From the NCBI GenBank assembly GCA_051294375.1, contig CM119263.1, forward strand, positions 25,028,688-25,092,687: a stretch of 64,000 nucleotides of DNA, in the 5' to 3' direction. The position numbers and the translations under genes are program-made. Below are positions 22,901 through 33,565 of the stretch, piece by piece. The DNA is from Paraspadella gotoi. Lineage: Eukaryota > Chaetognatha. Below the pieces are notes generated by a model. The model saw only the letters and a program-made list of their open reading frames with translations, was not told the DNA's origin and made no database searches. The stretch's first letter is position 1. The number at the start of each line of letters is the position of its first letter.

Positions 22901-23095
22901 TGGGACTATCATTCCAAGAGCAACGTGGAAGCTTTAAAGGGGAAGGTCATTCTGCGACTTCGCGAAGTGGGGCATGGAGCGGTTCGTAAGGAGCAAATCT
23001 CCGTCTATCGAAACGGAAAGAAACTCGCGGCATCCGACAACATTCTCAAATTGGATTTTTCTGGCTGTCCGTTTATTGTGGAGTGCGGATCTTAA
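16937..23095 (+). CDS. LRR receptor with pseudokinase and KEN ribonuclease domain
   Basis: Exons 16937-17514 and 19630-23095 join in phase (AG/G) into 1,347 residues. A signal peptide follows the second Met (MSKLIYKLVFQLALIGLAQS), so translation may start at 16967. Residues ~30-100 are Cys-rich; ~100-780 hold some twenty leucine-rich repeats with a mid Cys cluster (FGCCSARYEEN) and a C-terminal Cys cap (WDCSKC). A membrane helix spans about 785-810. Then comes a kinase-like fold (KLNHNNILVLYG near 841; YLHS) without catalytic residues: HRD is HLG, DFG is NFS. Residues ~1043-1126 match the KEN domain of IRE1/RNase L; by alignment from memory, human IRE1 Y892, R905, N906 and H910 correspond to Y1069, R1082, N1083 and H1087, all conserved. 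About 210 further residues are unrecognised. Inferred role: ligand-gated RNA cleavage at a membrane. Endosomal, ER or surface location cannot be told. Confidence 0.9.
17981..18326. mobile_element. Fold-back element with hammerhead-like motifs in both arms
   Basis: About 120-base inverted arms flank a GA/CT microsatellite core. Each arm has a hammerhead-like string: minus strand at 18032-18068 (CTGAAGA, GGCTT..AAGCC, AAAACATGTAC) and plus strand at 18238-18272 (CTGAAGA, then CCGAAACATGTAC). CUGAUGA has become CUGAAGA in both and the GUC cleavage site is GUA, which is still a permitted UH site. Outer ends are AGTTTGAAATAATTGGC and its inverse. Confidence 0.75.
18851..19098 (+). repeat. Structured repeat, family R2, copy 2
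   Basis: About 248 bases similar to 11574-11806, with hairpins GATGCCC..GGGCATC, CAGTGAC..GTCACTG, GGAACAC..GTGTTCC and GGCGGT..ACCGCC. Stem changes relative to copy 1 preserve pairing. It carries a 15-base insertion (around GGTTACCCTAGGACG) relative to copy 1. Confidence 0.75.
19178..19222 (+). ncRNA. Hammerhead ribozyme motif (type I, minimal)
   Basis: CUGAUGA (19183-19189) is followed by stem II GGCUU..AAGCC with loop GAAUGA, then GAAA (19207-19210), a two-base-pair stem III (AC-UU-GU) and the cleavage triplet GUC with predicted cut after 19216. GCA before the core can pair with UGU after the cut to start stem I. Very short stem III is typical of the hammerheads described in Penelope-like elements and retrozymes. 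All core positions I can check are consensus. Confidence 0.75.
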
Positions 23096-24825
23096 ATTTT
23101 TCGTAAAATGTTTAAAAGATTTAGAAGAATTTTTATAAAAAATCCCCAATACCATAGCCATAGGTGATTTTTTAACTAAATTTTTTTTTTGGATAGAGCT
23201 CGATCCAGTTTTTGTTTAACACGGATATAAACCTTTTTGATTAAAAATATTTTATTTCATTTCTTAATCTATTTCAATAATCTATTTCAATAAATCAGGA
23301 TTGAGACAAAAAATAAAAAAGATTCTAAGCTTATTAAAAAAAAATTATTAACAATAATGATAATAATAACAATAATATAAATAACTAAAAAAATTAATAT
23401 TATTAAAAAAGAAGATTTTGGTTCAGTTCCCACCTCAAAACTTTTTTTTAAAACAAAATAATTTAGTCTAATTTTAGAGGATCACCATTTTGTGATGGCT
23501 CGGCTATATCTGGATATTGGGATTAAAGAGCCAAAATCCATGAAGGGTGATGACCTCAAAAATTATTTTGAACATATATAAAAATATTAAAAAATAAATA
23601 ATAAATGTATTCTATTTAAAATATAAGAAAAACAAATAAAAGTCTATTAAATTTACATCTAATATGTAAGGACGCCCCTTTCTTTAAACAGCTTTCCCCA
23701 GTATGTATCCCTATAAGAACATACAATTCTACTTTGTTGTCTTAACCCTCAATAATAACGAATCATAAATAACCTTTATCCCATAACAAATTATCCTCTC
23801 CACCCCTTTCTGTTCAGACTTTTAGATATTTTGAAATTTTCAATAAATGACTTCTTTACAAGAATCAGAAAACTAGGGCGGAAAGTATCTTTTAACTTTG
23901 TGTTGTATAGATGCTTCCTCTATTTCCAGAAGACAACATTAACGTCCCTCTCTCCCTTACATTATATTTATAAAAGAATATACTTTAGATAGAGAATATA
24001 ATTAAATCTAATATATAATGAAATTTATTAATTTTTTTCATTTTAAATTTAATACAAAAATTTAGTAAAGTAATCTTGCAATTTTTCATAGTCATAGGCT
24101 ATGCTCTCCTTTTATTCCAGTTTGCTTCGGTTTGAGCAAAGTTTCAAATTTTTTATAATAGAATTTCTGCATGCTAATTAATCTATGATCGTGCATATTT
24201 TCTGGTGGGTATTTATATCTAACCGATTTTTTAACCTGATTTTTAAATTTTGCTTTATTTTACAGTAAAATTTTCTATCATTTATATTATAAGTAATTAG
24301 TTGCACTAATGTATGCCTATTCGGTTTTAGTTTTTTTAAATTTAATTTTTACTTAGACCGTTAACATTAATTGATAATAATAATATAAATATTACTTTAG
24401 ATTAATTTTGAATTCTCCCGGCACTTCAGCTGCACCAGATGCCGCAGCTGCGGATTCTATTCTATTCAGAACTAACTCAGTCAAAACAAAATACAGTCCA
24501 GAACCAGAGCGTGATAAGCAGCCAACCGTTTCTTTGTGCAATTAATATTATAATTATATGTTAACTGCCAATGACTCGAATATTTTTAATTCATGTTTTT
24601 CTCTTTTCCCTTACAAAAAAAAGGGAAAAAATCATGTCAAAGCTGTTAGGGGGAAATTACGGTTAAAAATAATAACATAAAAACCGTAAAAATCTGGGGC
24701 TTCTCGTTGTTCATGGAAAAACTTTTTTTTTAAAAAAAGCGGTTGTAACCAAAGATTTAAGATTACAAACTTTTTAACCAAGACCACGGAACTACTCAAC
24801 CCTCTCCGTTCAAACGTAAATCACG
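23096..24825. other. Intergenic stretch
   Basis: AT-rich spacer of 1.7 kb. It includes the LRR-KEN 3' end, a short imperfect inverted repeat at 23474-23562 (GAGGATCACC against GGTGATGACCTC), a segment at 23895-23960 that recurs inverted at 4545-4600, and homopolymer-rich sequence. No gene is supported. Confidence 0.45.
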
Positions 24826-26913
24826 ATGGGCGTATGCGGCCTTTTCGAATATTGCGAGCTTCACCGGAGGGAAGTTTCCACGCGAGTCGATCTGCTTGAC
24901 CTCCAGCGACCGTTCAAGCACCGACCCGTGGAACTTCTGGTCGACTTGAAAGATTTCGAGACGTTCGTCGTCGACAGCGTCATCGATCGCGCGACTCTCG
25001 TGGAATCGAACGAAGAGAACGATAGAATGATCAGTTGTGGCGGCGACTACGACAAATACGATTCATTTGTGCAGGTATACTTTTTATTGAAATTCTTGGG
25101 AAGTTAAAAAATTGGTTTTCCTCGTCCCCCCCCCGGAAAAAAAAAAATAACGGCAACTAATTTGTAGGGCTTCATTTCCACCCTAAAAAAACTGAAAATT
25201 CAACTGCGCTTTTACGCGACAAAAACGCTCATTGACGAAGAAATCCCTGGCCGCGTCCTTGATCGTTGTACTGCGCGTACATCAAAGCGTTGTGCCTTCA
25301 TAGAGGGCGTTCGGCAGTGGCTCGAAAATCCCGGATCCGAGGAGGAAAACGATTGGCGTCCCTCGAAATGCCTTCGATCTCCGCTCCTACGAACGCAGGT
25401 GTTAAAATCAATCCAAGAAGCCGGCGCCGTGGTCGTCGTTAATGTAGTCAAAGAGACGACGTCGTTGGCGACTGAATTAAGTCGGAGACGCGACGCGTTG
25501 GCCATACTCGCTCGCGCCGAAGACAACGCCATAGTAAAAGGCTCTAGGTTCATCCCTTTCGCCTGGTTCGACGTCAGGGACGATCTTGGAATCCGAACAA
25601 AGAAATTCGCCTCTCTCCAGGTCCTTTTAAGTATTTGAGAAATATTCATACAATCATTCTTTCCGTATAACTTGATGGTTTAGGCATAGTAAACATACTA
25701 AACATACCACAGGCATTCAATCCTGGACCACATAAACTTTTTTGTGACGTGATCACTCCGGAAAAGTTGGCTTTTAGCATGGGTCTTTCTAATCCACAAC
25801 TTCTCGCCGAAGTCGCCATCTTAAAGGGAAACAATTTTACCCACAAAATAATGCGCAACGTCCGTCTCCGGTGAGGCCTGACGTAAATAGGCAGTCATAT
25901 TAATTTATCCTACATATTTAATTTTTTAATAATAACCCTGCACCAGAGATAAGCTTCGACTCCCCAGGACACACTGGATAGAGGACTTCGCGGCTTGGGT
26001 GGCGCGACATGGAGAGATCGAGTCCAACGCGTTTCTGTATCACCTTATGAGAACCGACTTAGACTTTCGCGAGGCTGTGTCGGCGTCGCGGCGTCTTTAT
26101 TGGGCGTCGGCGTCGTCTTTTTTCCAACTCCCGTCAACGGATACGCAACTACGAGACGCTATCGACCGTCGTGTCAATGCTGTTTCCGGCGCCTTTTACG
26201 TGAGATTCCCTCCTGATTTTCTTGCAATGCATCACGGCCTCTATCGACCGATCGGATGTACTCTGTACGGAGAAAAGGACTCTTCTGGTGGCATAATCGT
26301 CGAACAAACGACGTCGGTCGTTCGTCGCCTTCGTAGCCTCCTCTACGACGTCTTGGTCCCGAGCGGACAGACAACTCGCGAGATCTTCGACCGACCCGAC
26401 GCCGACGGGGTCGTGATCGAAGACGTAAAAGCAGCCGGGATCTTGGAGTCTCTCGTTAATTTGAGTCTAAAGTCGAAGCCTGATAGGACAAATGAGTTAA
26501 CGAGGGCCTTGAAGTACGCCGCGGACGTTGTAGGCGACGAAAAATCCGCTAATGATTTTCTTCAAAGGTTTGGATTAAGAAAGTTATGTCTCTTGTGGTT
26601 GTTCCGATTCTCCGCTCAAGGATTCTTTCTCGAAAACTCCGAACGATACGCCGTTTACGAATCGATGACCGGCGATCATCTTTACGAAACCGCACACGCA
26701 CCTCGTCCTTCGTTTAGATGCTGGTCTGTCTTCAATCTCCTACAAGTTGTTTACCTCCATTTGTGGTGGCTGACTCTCGCTCTCGAACTCGACGATCTCC
26801 CTCAACCGGCCGACATTTTTAACGGACAATCTTTTGTCCATTTGTTTATGCTTAACGATTACGACCGGAGTAAACTTGAAAGTCAGGCTTTATTTAAGGC
26901 TACAGTGGCATGA
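24826..26913 (+). CDS. ASTE1: Protein asteroid homologue (FEN/XPG-like PIN fold)
   Basis: Exons 24826-25074, 25168-25620, 25713-25870 and 25947-26913 join in phase into 608 residues (human ASTE1 is roughly 680). The start MGVCGLFEYCE matches the MGIxGL opening of FEN-superfamily proteins; CGGDYDKYDSFVQ parallels the ASTE1 YGGDYDSFADVVQ segment; LAEVAILKGNNF matches the LxxVAxLxGNDx block after the nuclease core. Toward the end, LYRPIGCTLYG and FNGQSFVHLFML match the family's C-terminal region. The acidic metal-ligand blocks are weak (KETTSLA where EADRDI is expected, RAEDNAI where SSDSDF is expected), so nuclease activity is doubtful. Known role of the family: asteroid acts with EGFR signalling in flies, and human ASTE1 has been linked to DNA end processing. 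Confidence 0.85.
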
Positions 26914-28046
26914 TTTTTTCTAAAAAATTATTTTACCGTGAAAATTCCTTATCTTTGTTAATACTATTTAAAATTAAATATAGTTACTGTCGCTGTTGAA
27001 ATAAAAGAGTTAATTTCATTGTCAAATATAATTTTTTAAAGGTTTTTAATACGTTCATTAGGGTCTTTCCTCGGATTAAATATAAAGATTTATCCTCAAG
27101 TATAAAGTGCTTACAATTAGTATTCTCAAGAGATTTTTGGAAACATTTTAAATATCAATTACCATTTCTGTAGCATGGAAAATCTTTTCAAGATATTAAC
27201 CAGTCTTTTGTCTTAGAACGGATTTGAGTCACTTTTCCTTGGCAACTCGGAAAGAAGATTGATCCCTATTGAATGTTAGGCATTTTTTTGTGGCTGTACA
27301 GTGTACAATAGTGATGAGAAAATGATAAAATTTTAGAAAATTAAAATTTAACATATAGAATATGAAAACAAAAACCAATAAAAATACTTAGGTAAATTTA
27401 TTTTTTAATTTTATACAATATAATAATAAGTATATAATAGTAAAATTTCAAAATGTAAATTTTGAAATTTTAAGATCGGATTTGGATTCCTTGCAAAAAG
27501 TTGATATAAGAAAATATAATTCTTTTTTTAAAATTATTTTATTAAGTTGGTCAAAAATTAAAAAAATTATATTTAAATACTAATTTTTAATTTCCAGCTT
27601 AAAAATATAATTTTTTATAATTTTAACCTACTTAATAATATAATTTTTAAAAAAGATTTATATTTTCTTTTATCAACTTTTAACGAGAAATCTGAATCAG
27701 TTCTCAGAATTTAAAAAAAACATTTTAAAATTTTAACATTATATAAGGGTAGTACTATATACAAAATAAGCTGACTGGCTGACTGACTTGGAAAAAAAAA
27801 AAACTTCAAATTAATATTTATTATTTTTCAAGATATAACTGCTAAATTTTGATTCCAAACTTTCACTTCACCCTAGTGTACAATGAATGAGGCGAAGCAT
27901 TGTCCTCCAACAAATGCATGAATCTTTTCAGGTCTTTTCTTTTATAAAACACGAGTTTTTTATGTGAATCACTGAATGCCATAAATTAACAAAAGTAGTC
28001 ATTAAATCATGTAAAAGGTGAAGCCAAACAAAGAAATTAACAACTA
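26914..28046. other. Intergenic stretch between convergent genes
   Basis: Lies between the ASTE1 stop and the BtpA-like stop. An AATAAA-like signal sits at about 26998-27006. Half the stretch is MITE copy B (27309-27875). Nothing else is recognisable. Confidence 0.5.
27309..27875. mobile_element. Palindromic hAT-type MITE, copy B
   Basis: A 567-base palindrome with 8-bp duplication GTGTACAA (27301-27308 and 27876-27883). Ends are TAGTGATGAGAAAATG and, inverted, TAGGGTGAAGTGAAAG. Arms contain TTTTTATCAACTTTTAACGA-like blocks shared with copies C-E. Non-coding. Confidence 0.75.
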
Positions 28047-31000
28047 TCAGTATTTCCAAAGAGATACTTTGTCCATAAACGTCCTAATCCGTTGTAAGTC
28101 TAAAGCATTACTCCATATTCCTCCGTTCTTGAAATGCGAGCCAACGATCAACGCGGAAGCTTCTTTGAAAAAATTTACGTTTTGCTCTGAGACCCCAGAT
28201 CCGATCATAATATTAGTACCGGAAGGCAGCTTTTGTTTTAAATCCTGAAAAAAAAAGGGCTCGAAAAATGGGTTCGATTCTTGGCCGATGCATTCACTTT
28301 TATCATTTTGATCCCTTTCACTTTTATACTTATGAAGTTGGTACTATTAGTTTTTGTTAATTTTTTGGGTCTAAAATATTTCCAAACGAAATCATATATG
28401 CAAAATTAATTACCTGAAATACTTGGGGGTTTACAGGGTCTCCTGTTTGACTTCCAGTAATAATGACGCCATCGCTGAGAAAAAACAAGGCAGCTTTCGA
28501 GGCTTCCTCCAAGGAGATGTCGCCAGTTATAGAGTGAGAACTTGAAATATTTAAAAACTATTGTTAATATTTTTACTGTATTAAATTACTGAAATATTCG
28601 TTTCGCTTTATGCCATAAGATCAGAAATGATTGGAGTGGATAATAGGCCGGAACAGGTTGAAAACTAAAAGTTCTTTCAAATAATTAATGGTTGAGTGAC
28701 TGTTAAAGAATATAAAAATAAAAATAATTTTTAAAATTTATCTTATTGATTAACGCACAGAAGCATTTAAAAATTATTTTACTATATAAAGTTTAAAATT
28801 GTTTTTAATTTTTCAATTTTTTTAAATAGATTCTGGTAGAGCTTTAAAAGTTAGATAAAGCTTAATAATATAACTTTTTAAAATTGTTTTGTTTTACTGA
28901 TAAAAATTAAAAAAAAAACCATAGAATTCAGCCGATGATTTTTTAAGGTTTTTTTAAGTTTTAACCAATTTATTGTCAAAATTTTAAAAAATTGTAGTAC
29001 TAACTTTCATTTAACTTTTCCAGCTCTATAAGAATCCGTTTTTAAAAAATAAAATAAAAAAAAAAATTTTGTCTTTTATTATTTATTAATAAATATATTC
29101 AAAAGCTTCAGTGCAACAATCAAATAAACTAATTGAAAATAGAATTAATAATAAAAAAAAACAACAATTTTTTTGAGAGAACTAGAAGTTATAAAAAGTG
29201 TTCAATTTTGGCCCACCTTAGTGGATAAGACTTCATTCTACAAAATTTCATACAAGAGTAAAATATTATAATAATGTTATTATTAAAAAAACATCGATTT
29301 GGGATACATTTCATACACACATATAATTTCATTAAACCATGCATTCAAACCATTTGGCTGGTTCATTTTTCAAGGCCAGAAAAATTATATCCAGAATCGA
29401 TGTTTTTTTTTAATTCAAACTTAGTGCAAGCGATGACATTGTTATTATCTTGAAAGAGGGATGGAGGCCTTAACCCACCATAGCCCGTTTAAAGCTTGCT
29501 TAATGTTTATTAAATGAATAATTTTATAGGAGTAAAACCTTTTTTACCTATGCTTTTTCTTTATATCTGTAAATACTTTGATGTGCTCAGCACCAATGTT
29601 CTTTCTATATCTGAGCAAAGGTCCGGCACATCCATCGATGAATCCTTCGTCGGCAATGTGACTAAAAACAAATCCCTCTAAAACCCAACCCAAGAAATAT
29701 AAAAATAGGATTTGCTAATTTCATATGTTACATTTCATATGTTCACTTTTACCAGCTCTTATAAAATCAAGATCGGCCGCAAGCGCTACTGCTAATGCTT
29801 CTCGATTAGCCCCGGCTAATATTTGAATCCCGATAGGCAAGTATGGAACCGTTCTTCGCACTTCCTTTGCGATGGTTGACATGGAAGCAATTATTTCCGG
29901 TCCTAAAGAAAATGGAATACTGGTAATGTATATAATTATTAAGTCAATGATTGCGTTTACTTCGTGAAATTTTCTTACCAATATACCGAGCTTTATTATA
30001 AGGTATGTCATGCATGTTTTCTAGAATAATACCATCTAATTTGTGGTCACGAAATGTTTCCGCCTCTTCACAAGCATTATCTAAAAAAAATCATAAAATA
30101 AATAAAATCACAATGCTATTAGTTTAAAAGCTTATTTTTACATTTGCTGACTGGGATTTTGTGGTCGGTTATTTTTTTTCGCTTCTTATGAGCGACGTAT
30201 AGATATCTACGCAAAAATAAAAGGATACTGGTAAGGGTATTGTTTTATTACAAATCCCTAACTACCCCTAACCACCCCTAATCCTTAACCAACCATAACC
30301 CAATTGCTAACAAAAAAAAAATATAACAAAAATATTGTTTTTATCTCGTCAAACGGGCGAATGCCCGACTTGGGCGAGATGTTAATTAGTTTGCTTCTTT
30401 TGACCGTTTTCATTATTATCGTCGTCATCACGCTGTTTTAACATTTAAAATAGCTCAAGTGTGTAACCATAGGAAGCTTCAAATCAGCAAGATCTTTTCG
30501 ATTCAGATGTTTTATATTTTTCCATTCATTTGTTTTTTTTTTTTACAAAACACTTTATATATATATATATATATATATAGACGAGTTAACGTCTGGCGAG
30601 ATCACTATACTTTTAAGATTTTTCCTTTCCTTTGTTTGTTTACGTACAGCGAGTTTTATTAAGAAACATAAATTTCGGACATGTTTCGGCTTCAATGAAA
30701 ACTTTTATCAGAGCAAAAACGAATTGATTTGTGAAAATAATATTTTTACAGATTTTGAAGATTGAAGAGAAAGAGAGAGAGAGAGAGAAAGAAAGAGTTT
30801 GTGAAAATATTTGTTTTACAAATCAATTCATTTTTGCGCTGATGACGGCTTATATTGAGGCTGAACATGTCCGAAATTTGTCTCTTTATAAAAATCGTAC
30901 GTAAATAATTCATTTTTTACTTAAAACATAAAAATAGCAATTAAAATAAATCTAAAACTATTATTATTTATCTTAAAATGTATATTACTAAACAAAAAAA

Positions 31001-31264
31001 TGTATATTATTGCTCAAACCGAGACACGACGCTAGAGGGATAACAAAATGAAATGGATTAACAAAGCACCGACCGTTGGTACCTAAGGTTGGTTGCGGTC
31101 GTCGAATAGTAAAGTTACCCAGTTTAATTTTTTTAGTGAAGCAGAAGCTTACCGATTAGCTCCATAATGGATTTCCTATGCCGTGGTACTCCTGGTAAGG
31201 GTCCAATATGGACCATGCCCAAAATCGAAGCAAACTTTCCATTAGAAAGATTTCTCAAACTCAT
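28047..31264 (-). CDS. BtpA-family TIM-barrel protein (F13E9.13-like)
   Basis: Six exons, 31264-31153, 30080-29979, 29902-29753, 29677-29548, 28540-28414 and 28244-28047, join in phase into 272 residues, the usual family length. Diagnostic blocks in order: ILGMVHIGPLPGVPRHR (residues ~14-30), DGIILENMHDIPY (~50-62), IGPEIIASM, PIGIQILAGANREALAVA (~92-109), DFIRAEGFVFSHIADEGFI, HIKVFTDIKKKHS, SDGVIITGSQTGDPV, IMIGSGVSEQNV and ALIVGSHFKNGGIWSN. These include the phosphate-binding loops of the C-terminal barrel strands. BtpA was first described as needed for photosystem I stability in cyanobacteria; homologues are widespread in bacteria and occur in some animals, where the substrate is unknown. 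The splice structure shows it is a resident gene and not contamination. The start at 31264 gives a full N-terminus. Confidence 0.93.
29285..29409. mobile_element. Small MITE-like inverted repeat
   Basis: About 125 bases bounded by perfect 14-base inverted ends AAAAAACATCGATT and AATCGATGTTTTTT, in the fourth intron of the BtpA-like gene. No target duplication is clear. Confidence 0.45.
30655..30900. mobile_element. Fold-back element with hammerhead-like motifs in both arms
   Basis: Inverted arms of ~110 bases flank a GA-rich core in the first intron of the BtpA-like gene. Right arm (plus, 30839-30872): exact CTGATGA, a decayed stem II, then GAACATGTC. Left arm (minus, 30676-30713): CTGATAA, partial stem II, then exact GAAACATGTC. 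Each arm keeps a different half of the core intact. Outer parts CGTACGTAAA are also inverted. Confidence 0.75.
31004..31125 (+). repeat. Short interspersed repeat, family R1, copy 2
   Basis: Second copy of the repeat at 2350-2482, same strand, just upstream of the first coding exon's donor in the BtpA-like gene's intron 1. Shares CGACGCTAGAGGG, TACCTAAGGTTGGTTG and GTCGAATAGTAAAGTTACCC. Confidence 0.7.
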
Positions 31265-32083
31265 GTTTTCAGTTTTATATGTAATTATGTAATTAATATA
31301 AATAATTCAGAAAACGAAAATAAGGGATAACTATTGAAAAACCAAAAAAACTAAGTCTTTAGTATAAAGTACAGGCGGCTTCTATTGTGCACGGAAACGG
31401 GGAATATTTTAACTTTTGTGTAACGTATATAGAAATTATTTTAAAAAATCCGTTAGAAGATTTTGTTTATAATTTTTTTTTTCACTGGCATTAAATTAAT
31501 CATTAATATATAAGTGATTAACTGATAAAAAGATTTCTGCAACGAGCACGTGACTTTTTTTAACCAATAAGAATTTAAAAAAAGTTAAAAAACATCAGAT
31601 TCAGTCATTAGTTTTGACTGTTTATGTCGTACTTGTAGGAATTAAATTTTTATTTTGTAAAGGTTGATCGCGTAAATTTCGGTTACTCCTTTATCTTCCG
31701 GTCAGGGTAAAAAGGACTTACGATTTTTGTGAACTTTTGTTTTGGGATAATTTGTAGTTTCTAGTTCTTCGTTGGATCAGCTGATTCTGACTGCTCTGCC
31801 AGCCCGATTAGCCCGTTTAGATGGGCCGATACTTGGTGGGCGATCTAATTTTGATATTTTTCCTTCTAAGAAACATGACTATAAGCTCTCTTATTATTGT
31901 CTCTCACGATCCTTATTTTTCATAATTGTTAAAATCGTTATTATTTTTGAATATTTTAAATTGTTTTTATCGATTTGCTTTTCAAAACATACGGCCAATT
32001 TTATTTCATTCATATTTAGTTATTAGATTGACCACTGACACGAAGTTCCGAAACCCATCTCATCAAATCCACGTAGAACTCGT
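31265..32083. other. Divergent promoter region
   Basis: Separates the minus-strand BtpA-like gene from the plus-strand gene starting near 32084. A frame at 31772-31920 (LDQLILTALPARLARLDGP) after an acceptor-like CTAG at about 31763 could be an upstream exon of the latter, but I could not join it in phase with confidence. Confidence 0.4.
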
Positions 32084-33565
32084 ATGTTTTTACGTCTTCC
32101 GTCTAAAGTCCGAGAAAGAATGCGTCCAGTTAAGTATGTGATACCGCGGCGATTGGAGAGAGAGACAATATTGCAAAGACGATTAGAACGAATATCGATT
32201 CGGGGACGTCCGGTCTTGCCACGAGTTATCTATCGACCTCGCAGAAAGAATTTGACAGAAAACATACTTACAGAATTATATAATCTGCCAGGTATTGGGT
32301 CATGGTTAAGATGTGTAAGCAACGAACAACTTTTCTTTAAAAAAAATAAACACAAACCTGTTCTCAGACGATGTCGAGTTATCTTCCCTGGAGCTGTTAA
32401 CCTTCGGAGACTTGGAGAACATCATGATGGCTCAGTTGAGCAAGGAAGCTAGCAGAAAGGATTTTCCCGATCATCCTTGCCCCGAAGCAATCTCGCTAAT
32501 CCGAAAAGACGAGACAGAGAGCGTCCATAAAATTGTGTCATCCGTCGACGATGTAACTGGATCAGTCGTCTTTGTTGGGAGCGGGATCGAAAAACTTCCT
32601 ACTAACGATTGTACTTTATTCAAAACGGAGCCTCGTGGTAAAGTTAACATCAGATACGTATTTATAACGGCTATTTATTAAAAAAAATTCCGTGTTTTCC
32701 ACACGTTTTAGGAATCAAGGAAGAGGCGAACTCTGTATTAGCGAATGGAGGTTCTTCGAATGTGATACACGAAAATGGGGTAGACGTAAAAAAGGAATCA
32801 CAGTTTCATGGTTACAGCGACTTCTTAAACAGTGACGCCGATCCTTTCGACGATGCTAAGGATGGCGTAAACAAGCCAGACGACGAGAGTAGCCTTCCAC
32901 GGGGAGACCCTTTAGTAGTCGGTCAATCGGTTTTCCCGATCGGCTCCACGTCTTTCCCTTCTTTTCGCCCAGGCTCAGACACCCTCTCTTTTAACCTTTC
33001 GAGATTATTTGATTCTCCCGAAGCCTTGGTCGCTTCCGCGCCAGAAATACCTTATATATTCACGCGGGACGTAATCGATTCTTGCTCTGTCCACGCTGAC
33101 GTTGCTCCGCGCTTCACCCTCGTCGCGGATTCGATGGATTTCGTCAATATTGGCGGCGCCAATTATCGGATGGTCTTCGCCGCCGAAACCAAAAAGAATG
33201 TGCTCAACCTCAAGTGGAGTTCTTGCGGTGTCGTGACTAAACAGAAAAAATCCGAGACGTTTATGAACTCAAGAAAGAAAAGCAAAAATCGCAGGAAAGC
33301 CTTTACTAGCTCCTTAAAGAAATCATTTAATAGGAAACTGGACTCGTCCTCTTTCAAACCTATCGAAAAATCGCATAATATTAATAGGATGGAGATGACT
33401 CCAACGCCAAAGTTATTTAGTCGAGTGTCGGTGCAGAGGAACGTCCTTTACATTAAAAACGGGGACAAATTCGGCTACAAACGGATGGCAAAAATGTCCT
33501 CTTGCTCTAAACCTGGTCGGCATTGTTGTTGTCCTCTCAAAAATAATCAATCGATTTGTCGTTGA
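32084..33565 (+). CDS. Basic protein of unknown function with C-terminal Cys cluster
   Basis: Exons 32084-32291, 32368-32637 and 32712-33565 join in phase (1, 1) into 443 residues. The first exon is Arg-rich (RRLERETILQRRLERISIRG, then VIYRPRRKNLTENI). The second is acidic (PDDVELSSLELLTFGDLENI). The third is Ser/Asp-rich and ends with a Lys/Arg-rich stretch and KPGRHCCCPL, a possible metal-binding patch. Charge layout suggests a nuclear or chromatin protein, but this is inference. The true start may lie upstream: the frame is open back to a TGA at 32036 and an extra 5' exon is possible. I do not recognise the family. Confidence 0.7.
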
